64,000 bases of DNA, from assembly GCF_963678635.1 (NCBI RefSeq), contig NC_087070.1, forward strand, positions 28,268,848 through 28,332,847, read 5' to 3'. Within the stretch, counting starts at the first letter, position 1, and the number at the start of each line of letters is the position of its first letter. Source of the stretch: Symsagittifera roscoffensis. Its lineage: Eukaryota; Xenacoelomorpha; Acoela; Convolutidae. The notes under the pieces are model-generated. The model did no database searches, was not told the DNA's origin, and saw only the letters and a list, made by a program, of their open reading frames with translations. The position numbers and the translations under genes are program-made. Of the stretch, positions 57,184 to 64,000 are shown piece after piece.

Positions 57184-58204
57184 CCCGCACTGGAGTTTCA
57201 GGGGAAATAATCGATTATAATGGATTTTATCGAAAAAAAACTTAACCCACATAATCAATTTTCATGACCCATCCAACCATGAAAATGTATTTTTAGGGGA
57301 TTAAAATCAATTATTTTCAATATTTAAAAATCTATTTTGATCGATTGTTTTGACAAAATAATCAATTTTTTTAGGCCAAAAAAATCCATGAAAATCGATT
57401 TTTTTTCTGCAGAAAATTGTTTGCAACTAATTGAATTCTTGAATCAATTGGATGAGAATTTTGCACAATTACATCAAAATGTCTACAAATTGTTAAAAAA
57501 TCAACGCTTTGCAAATTTATAACCCGAGCAAACATGTTCATCCCTAAAAAAACCAACTCAAAAACGGCACGCCGCCACTTATGAAACTTATACGCACGTC
57601 ACTACCGAACCTTCCCCCCTCCCCCCCCCCCCAGCTGCTCCCAAACCCTAAGCCCCACACATATATCCCCTACTTGAGTGTATAAAGAGTCCAGTTACCT
57701 GCAGTTCAGTCCCCCCGCCTTAAATACCCCCCTCGTTCAAGTAAGGGTAGAGGGGTAGTGGCCGGAGGGAGGGCAGTAGGCGTGGGGGATGGTAGTGGGC
57801 GAATGGTAATTTTTACTATGGCGACGGTAAAAAAGAACAGTTTATAAAAATGGTAACCTGCCAAGTTGAAAGAGCAGAGAATTTTAAATTTTAAAATCTT
57901 ATGTGAAAAACTTAAGTTATGAAAAGTAATCGGCCCGTAGCAACTGCACTGAACAGGAAATGAGATAACTTGAAAAGTTCGCTAAGTTTATCGATAACCT
58001 CTCAAAAATCCTTTTTAATTGATTAAAATCGGTTAATGTTGGATTATATTTATATCAAAAAATATTATGATGATAATCCATTTTTAATATATAGGAAAAA
58101 CTAAGAAAATAATCCAATTTTAATGGATTCAAATTAAATACTTTTGTAAATTTATGGGTACTGACTATATAATGACAATATAATCGATTAAACTCCAGTG
58201 TGGG
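57184..58204. mobile_element. MITE-2 inserted in the 22-bp array
   Basis: Termini CCC(G/A)CACTGGAGTTT, inverted, followed inside by 'aatcgattat' on both sides. They are flanked by TA on each side (57182-57183, 58205-58206). Removing 57184-58204 with one TA restores 'aaaatgtttaccctctgac', a perfect array junction, so the insertion is certain. The interior has 'ataatcgattataatgg' words, a C-rich block (57606-57635) and 'gggcgaatggtaat', which is shared with the element at 60119. No coding capacity. Confidence 0.95.
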
Positions 58205-58520
58205 TACCCTCTGACAACAAAATGTTTGCCCTCTGGCAACAAAATGTATACCCACCGACAACAAAACGTTTACCCTCTGACAACAAAATGTATACCCTCT
58301 GACAACAAAACGTTTACCCTGTGACAACAAAATATTTACCCTGTGACTACAATCGTTTACCCTCTGACGACAAAATATTTACCCTGTGACTACAATTGTT
58401 TATCCTCTGACGACAAAATATTTACCCTGTGACTACAATTGTTTATCCTCTGACGACAAAATATTTACCCTGTGTCTAAAATCGTTTACCCTCTGACGAC
58501 AAAAAGTTTACCCTCTGATG
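58205..58520 (+). repeat. 22-bp tandem array, right half
   Basis: About 14 copies. Within it a two-unit higher-order pattern appears ('gacgacaaaatatttaccctgtgactacaattgtttatcctct' repeated about three times, 58370-58470). Confidence 0.95.
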
Positions 58521-59214
58521 CTGTAATTTTCCGTCCATTTAGTTCCAGCTTCTCACGAAAAGTCTTCGTCGCGTTGGATGCAGTTTGAGTTGAGTCTTGC
58601 TCAGTTGTAATTGAATTTGCTTAAAGGAATTTGAATTTGCTTAAACTTATCGAGCAGCAGAAGCATCCGCCTACCCGACCGTGAGCAAAAGGTTGATGCA
58701 AATTTCGCGTCTGCTGAATGTTTCTGCCCGGTGGCATCCCTCATGCTTGAAGGACCGAATGCTTGAAATTTTTTTAGCTTACTTTCGGCCAATCAGAATT
58801 GAGTATTCACGATCAAAGTAAAGCGTGAAAATCTCGAAGTAAAAAAATAAATCCAGGCCATTAGTGTTAATATTGATCGATTAGATAATAAGCAGATGAG
58901 TTTTCAGGACTTAAAAATTTTTACCAACTTGAACTCATAAATCTTGATGTTTATCTGACTAGTATTGCGGTTGTAACCCGCAATTTGTAAAATTTTTGAT
59001 TATTTTCCACTGATTTAAAATCTTTTCTGTTAATATTGACTTCGATTTTGTGAGAAACGCATTTAGCCAAAAGGAACTTTTAGCAATTTTGAGTGGTTTT
59101 GAAACTAGTATTGAGCATAAAATGATATTGCAACTAAAACAGAAGGTATATTTCCCGGAAGATTGGATTTTTTACTTTGGATTTTTTGCAACAATTATTA
59201 AAAACTGCTAGTTA
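58521..59214. other. Gene-free stretch with possible - strand exon
   Basis: 58601-58792 on the - strand holds a 63-codon frame with 'MRDATGQKHSADAKFASTF' and 'SRSGRRMLLLLDKF'. It is GC-richer than the flanks and unrecognised. The remainder is AT-rich. Confidence 0.25.
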
Positions 59215-59880
59215 TACAATTTTCACATACATGGAAACCTTATAATAAGCGCTTTTCATACAATTTGTGTACGGAATTGTATGATATGCATTTTTCGTCT
59301 ATGGAGTGCAACCAAGGAATCTTATCAAAAAATGTAAATGTACCCGGGTTGACCAAAATGCTTATCATACAATTCTCATAAATGGAAAATTTCTTGCATT
59401 ACAATTCCATACACTTCCATACGTACAGAAAATTGTATGAAATCTCTTATAATAAACATTTTTCATAAAAAAAAATTGAATAACTATTATTTTTGCCGTA
59501 ATGGAAATTGTATGACTGAAATATTGTCATTTATGAAAATTGTATGACAAAGAGTTTTTGGAAAATTTTTTTTCAAATGCGGCACAAACTACTTTAAAGC
59601 CCATCTAATAAGCCGTGCAATCTGCGACCAGAGAAAAAAGTTTTTTTAAGAAGTAGCAACCAAAATTTTAAAGTCAGTTTTTACCGTTACCAGTCTGTTG
59701 AACTGTTTTCAAAAAGCCGCAGAAATTGTTTAATTTTTAATTTCTTTTGATTTTAGAAGCTGTATAAAAATTGTGTAGTAGGCATTTTCTCCATACACTT
59801 GATGTATGGAATTGTATAATAATGATTTTTGTAATGGAATTGTATGATAAGCATTTTATAGAGGTCAACCCGGGGTGCCT
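59215..59880. repeat. Cluster of 'GGAATTGTATGATAAGCATTTTTC' words
   Basis: The word or parts of it occur a dozen times in either orientation at irregular spacing (for example near 59270, 59361, 59398, 59507, 59532, 59761, 59805, 59823 and 59837). 'ggtcaacccgggg' closes it at 59865. One similar block is at 44545-44620. Confidence 0.65.
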
Positions 59881-60118
59881 GAATCTGGAAAATTGTTTAC
59901 TTTTGCAATTTTAGAACAATAACAATTGATTTTTGACACTCATTTTTTGTGAGCACAAAATATATACTGGAATTGTCTTCACAGTAGCGATAGTCTACGA
60001 ATAAAATTGAAAATTAGTAAAAGCTACACGTCCAAAAGCATCGGCAAAGTACTTTGTAAAACTTTATAAAAGTCGTTCGGCATATCGACTTCAATCACCT
60101 GCAGGGATTCGATCCTCA

Positions 60119-60971
60119 CTCGCACCGAGCTCCTAAGGTTTTGAATCGATTATAATAGGTTTTGAATCGATTAGACCTAGACAAAAAAATCTACTATAAT
60201 TCATTTGGATACAAAATTCAGACCAGGAAATCGCTATTATATTGCCATTATAATCATTTTCTTTTGAAAAATAATAACTCATTATAATCCATTATTTTTG
60301 GCACTGAAATCGATTATTTTTGCCTAGATAATCCATCATAGTCGATTATTTCTGAAATAAAAATCCATTATAATCGATAATAATACCTTTTATTTTTAGA
60401 TCTAAAATTTTTTTTCGCAGAAATTTTATGCTATGTCTTTCACTAAATGCCATGTCTCAACGTCACCCCTTCAAGTTTTTTTACCTTCCCCAACTAAAGA
60501 TGGGGGTAAACTGGGGGTGTCAATCATAAACCCCCTTCCCCACAAGTCTACCAATATATAATCCTCCCAGATTAAACCATAAAATGGGGTGGGGGGGGGG
60601 GGCGAATGGTAGTTGTGATAAGGGTGAGAAGGGTGTGATATGTAACACTTTATGAAACGTAACATGAAGCAATAGCACTAAATATAAATAGGGTATGAGT
60701 TGGAAATTTCATGAGAAACCTCTCGAAAAAATCCATTATAAATGCTAATAATCAATTATAATGGATTATATTGGCAGAAAGAATACTTGGATAATAAACC
60801 ATTTTTAATGGATTATAATCAGTTATAATGGATTAAATTGACATAAAAAAAAAACATTTTAGGATTATAAGTCATTTTTAATGAATTATAATCAATAATT
60901 TTGTAATTTTATAGATACTGACCTTATTATGACAAAATAATTGATTATGATCCATTGGCTTCCGATGCGGG
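60119..60971. mobile_element. MITE-4, diverged member of the CCCGCA family
   Basis: Right end 'cttccgatgcggg' + TA; left end 'c(t)cgcaccgag' after CA, a probable decayed TA. The interior is rich in 'ttataatc.atta' and includes 'gataatgact'-type and 'gggggcgaatggtag' blocks shared with MITE-2, plus a 12-14-base G run near 60590. The left boundary is less certain. Confidence 0.65.
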
Positions 60972-61362
60972 TAGGGATTCAACCCCCTTTCGCCCTCAAA
61001 GATTCGACCCCTGCCGATCCATAGGGTCCATCCTTTGTACTATTTTGATTCATCCATTTTTGATGACGGACCCTATAAATTTCTAAAGGCGCCCTAAAAA
61101 TTTTCTAATTTTTTTATGATGTAACTTTGAGAAGGGAGCGCGCACCAAAAGAAAACGCAATTTTTTTGTCACAATTTTCCAAAAACTGCCTAAAAACCCC
61201 TTTTTTGGCTTGTTTTTTCAAAATTTTACTGCGGCGTACTAAGTTTGGCCAAAAAAGAGTTTTTTATTACTTTGGGAGAGCTCGGAAAATCAATAAGGTC
61301 GACAAATTTTTCCGAAATTTTTTGAAAAATTCTCCCCCGAGAAAACCCTGGACCCGCCCCTG
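60972..61362 (+). repeat. Copy of the small element family of 18913-19245
   Basis: 'gggattcaacccccttt', 'cgacccctgccgatccatagggtcc', 'catccatttttgatgacgg', 'gagcgcgc', 'gttttttcaaaatt', ending 'cccgagaaaaccctggacccgcccctg'. Same order as in 18950-19245. The left end is missing at the MITE-4 junction. Confidence 0.6.
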
Positions 61363-61947
61363 ATCATCTGTTAGCTTTTTTTAAACCGCGAGGTAAGCAA
61401 GAAGTTTGAACTTTGAAAGTATTGAAACTCCAATCAAAGGAAATTAATTAGCCTTATTTGCCAATAATCCATTTATAGAAATAATATCAAGTCATTTCCG
61501 CCAATTAATTGTATTTAACTGATCGTAATTAATATTAAAGTTATTTATTTTTTGTCAACTGAATTTGACCAAAAAAAAACAAAAGAAACGAACCACTTGC
61601 ATTTTTTTGATGATTATTGACTATTGACAAAGAAGGCTAATTAATGGCGCTGATGAAAGCTTCCATACTTTGCAATATATTGAATACCTCGCGGTTACTA
61701 AACTGATGTAACAAGTAAATGACAAACAAGACAGCCTATCAATAACAATAAGTGGCCATCAATCGACTTTTCGTAAGACCTTCTTTACATAGCTTTTCAA
61801 TTTTTTATCCAGAAAAATGATACTTTTTGCGCTATGTTTTTTAATAAGCATATTTTTCACAAAGTTTTTTAATCAGACTGAATTGACTTTTCAATAAACC
61901 GTTTTCAATGGAAATTTCAAGGGACATCACTTGTATATACATCACTA
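61363..61947. other. Gene-free stretch
   Basis: AT-rich. I see no gene, repeat or element. Confidence 0.45.
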
Positions 61948-62754
61948 CCCGCGCTCAGTAAAATAGAAAATAATAGATTATATTAAAATTATTATTGCAA
62001 TTTTAACAAAATTATAATTAATTATAGGCGCCAAATTTAGATGTTTAAACGATTTATAATTCATTATAATGATAAAACTTTTCGTGACATTTGATTGTAA
62101 TTTTTCCGAAAATCTCCGATATCTCTTAAATTATCTTATTATTCATTATAATCTCTGAAATAAAGATGTATTGTCACTCTTTGGTTCATCTGAACACAAA
62201 GAGTTACACCACCAAACAAAAGTTTCATAGAGATCCCTTCATATTAGTTGAAAGAATCGCGCGGTAGGTGAAATATAACTCTGCTATATAAGTCATGAAA
62301 CTAAAGCAGTGTACTGATTTTTTAGGGGTCAAAAAAACTTAAAATGTAAATCATGAAACAATTATAATCAAGAAGAAATTAAAAAATAAAAACGTTGAAA
62401 ATTTGAAATGATCCGAAAACTGTTAAAACAATTTTCCCATTTTCACATAAGCCAACTTCTATGAAAAGCATAAAATATAAGCAATTCATGTAACGGTCGA
62501 AAACAAAATGGGCAAACAAAAAAGATTATAATAAATTATAATGGATATTTCTGCAGAACAAATAAATTAGAAATTCGGATGAAAATAATTGATTATAATC
62601 GATTATTATCTAATGTAATTGATTTTATTTGATTTCAAAAAGAGAGCTTATATTCAATTTTTAATTGATAAAAATCAATTTTTTCTCAATTATTGTACGA
62701 CTGTTACTAAAATCATGTTATAATCGATTCTTAACGCTTGAAAATGGATGCGGG
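61948..62754. mobile_element. MITE-3 of the CCCGCA family
   Basis: Left end CCCGCGCTCAGTAAAATAG, right end 'aatggatgcggg', both flanked by TA (61946-61947, 62755-62756). The left subterminal sequence ('aattataattaattataggcgccaaatttagatgtttaaacgatttata') is nearly identical to MITE-1 at 14224-14275, so they are of one family. No coding capacity. Confidence 0.8.
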
Positions 62755-64000
62755 TACCCAGGTCATAATCTGTGAGTTCTTTTCAAGAAGTAATGGATGT
62801 TTCCAAAGTGCCAAATTGGATTAATTACACTGCGCATTAATCCAGCTCAGAATTTGTTCCGAATCTTTTTTTAAATAACAAAGTAGTGCGCAAAAATATG
62901 CTACAATAACTCGCGTTTAAACGCTCTAATTTAAAAAAGAAAAAACTCGGAACAATAAAAACATTTTCGACTTTCACTTTCTAACAACTCGATTTGTCTT
63001 CAGAATCCTTTTATACACCTTAAAAGAGAGAAAGAGCGATCAGGACCTCGCCTTGATACAAGTTGTCTTTTTTGGCCTTTTGAAGAAAAAGTGAGATATT
63101 TGTGTGTTTTTTCCTTATGAGAGAATTTGAATTTTTAACTTAGTTTTGAACGAATTCTTTTATGGAAATTTTTTGGAGAATTTTTATTAAAATCTATTGC
63201 AGAGAGCTTAAGTGGCAGTCGTTACATGTAAGACTTTGTCCCATAAACAAAGTGTTTTTTAAAAGTGAATGCAAAAAAAAATCCTGGTGGAAAGGAGCAA
63301 GTAAAGCAAAAGTTTCAATCAAACCTAGTCAACTTTTCAAAAATATGAAGTCTAAAAAGTTGCAAGAAAACTTTTTGTATTGCAAAAAAAATATTGGATT
63401 TTTTCTGCTATGCGGTTTGAAAAAACTTAAGTTAAGTAAGAGTGCTCATTTATCAAGGCAAAGCCTTGCATATTCAGGCTGCATTTAAGGCCAATTGAAA
63501 TTTTTTTTGATGAATAACTGACAGAAAAATTGAAAAAAGAAAAAATTTTTCCTTTTCTGTTTAATTAATCCCATTGCACGCATTGTAAAACACTAAGGGT
63601 GTGTTTAGTGTCTAATATTGTGATACTAGAAATAAATTGCTGGCCTCAATTCATATTGGAACGCATTTTTTTGCTTCATACGCGTATTATTAGTAAGCAA
63701 TGTATCGCACTTTAATTATCCCAAATTGGCCAAACTAGCAATTTTCAAACGCCCATAACTTTTTTTAAAAAAGTTTTCAATTTTGAGCGTAGGATAACAA
63801 TATCTCTCAGATGGTATGAAAAATTCCGTCAGAAACGCTTAGTTGACAAGTCGAAAATTGACTGAATAAAAACCCAAGGCTGCTCCTATATCAAGGCAAA
63901 GCCCTGAATGCTTCGATTGCCCCGTACTCTATCGATAATTTTTTGGGAAAATAATAGATTGAAAAAAAATTTCGTACAATATCAAAAATGAACTTTAAAA
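62755..64000. repeat. Several hairpin-repeat copies, both orientations
   Basis: Hairpin ends at about 63032-63070 (+, 'gcgatcaggacctcgccttgatacaagttgtctt'), 63452-63480 (partly decayed) and 63885-63925 (-, 'ctatatcaaggcaaagccctgaatgcttcgattgccc'). A - oriented body lies at 63640-63880 ('tcgcactttaattatcccaaattggcc'). The 108-codon + frame at 63162-63488 falls within repeat-derived DNA and is not recognised. Confidence 0.6.

Overview
The window is AT-rich (roughly two thirds A+T by eye), intron- and repeat-dominated DNA from an animal, almost certainly an invertebrate. Spliced exons of a rhodopsin-class receptor lie far apart in tandem arrays, miniature inverted-repeat elements and decayed transposons. 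There is no prokaryotic gene packing. I cannot name the lineage.

Host gene: four exons of a class A GPCR lie on the + strand (17177-17349, 18501-18704, 19541-19724, 53827-53987). They cover the N-terminus to TM5 / start of ICL3. TM6, TM7 and the tail are not in the window. The receptor carries an NR motif where DRY is expected and resembles the melatonin-receptor / Tre1-Moody-like group. Its third intron is 34.1 kb long.

Inside that intron sits the main finding, a nearly full-length but decayed Polinton/Maverick at 20192-42369 (22,178 bp). It has about 170-bp terminal inverted repeats and a perfect 6-bp target-site duplication, GTTATC. Relics of the protein-primed DNA polymerase B (- strand), packaging ATPase, integrase (one + copy and one inverted fragment), a minor-capsid-like protein and the major capsid protein (+ strand) are recognisable; all carry stops, frameshifts or both. 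Two internal amplifications inflate it: a 2.1-kb tandem duplication of the divergent intergenic region and a 1.4-1.6-kb tandem triplication. The Polinton landed in a dispersed repeat, and an uninterrupted, inverted paralogue of the same site lies at 7815-9625.

Left flank (1-16.5 kb): a 227-bp tandem array, two pairs of dispersed duplications, a retrotransposon relic without its reverse-transcriptase palm (about 10.2-12.1 kb), and a 2.3-kb TA-flanked inverted-repeat element containing a 36-bp minisatellite. Right flank (42.4-64 kb): copies of a hairpin-bearing dispersed repeat, a tandem duplication (49.7-52.1 kb), a CpG-rich 29-bp array, a 22-bp array split by a TA-flanked MITE, and two further MITEs of the same family. 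Apart from the receptor I see no gene that I would call intact.
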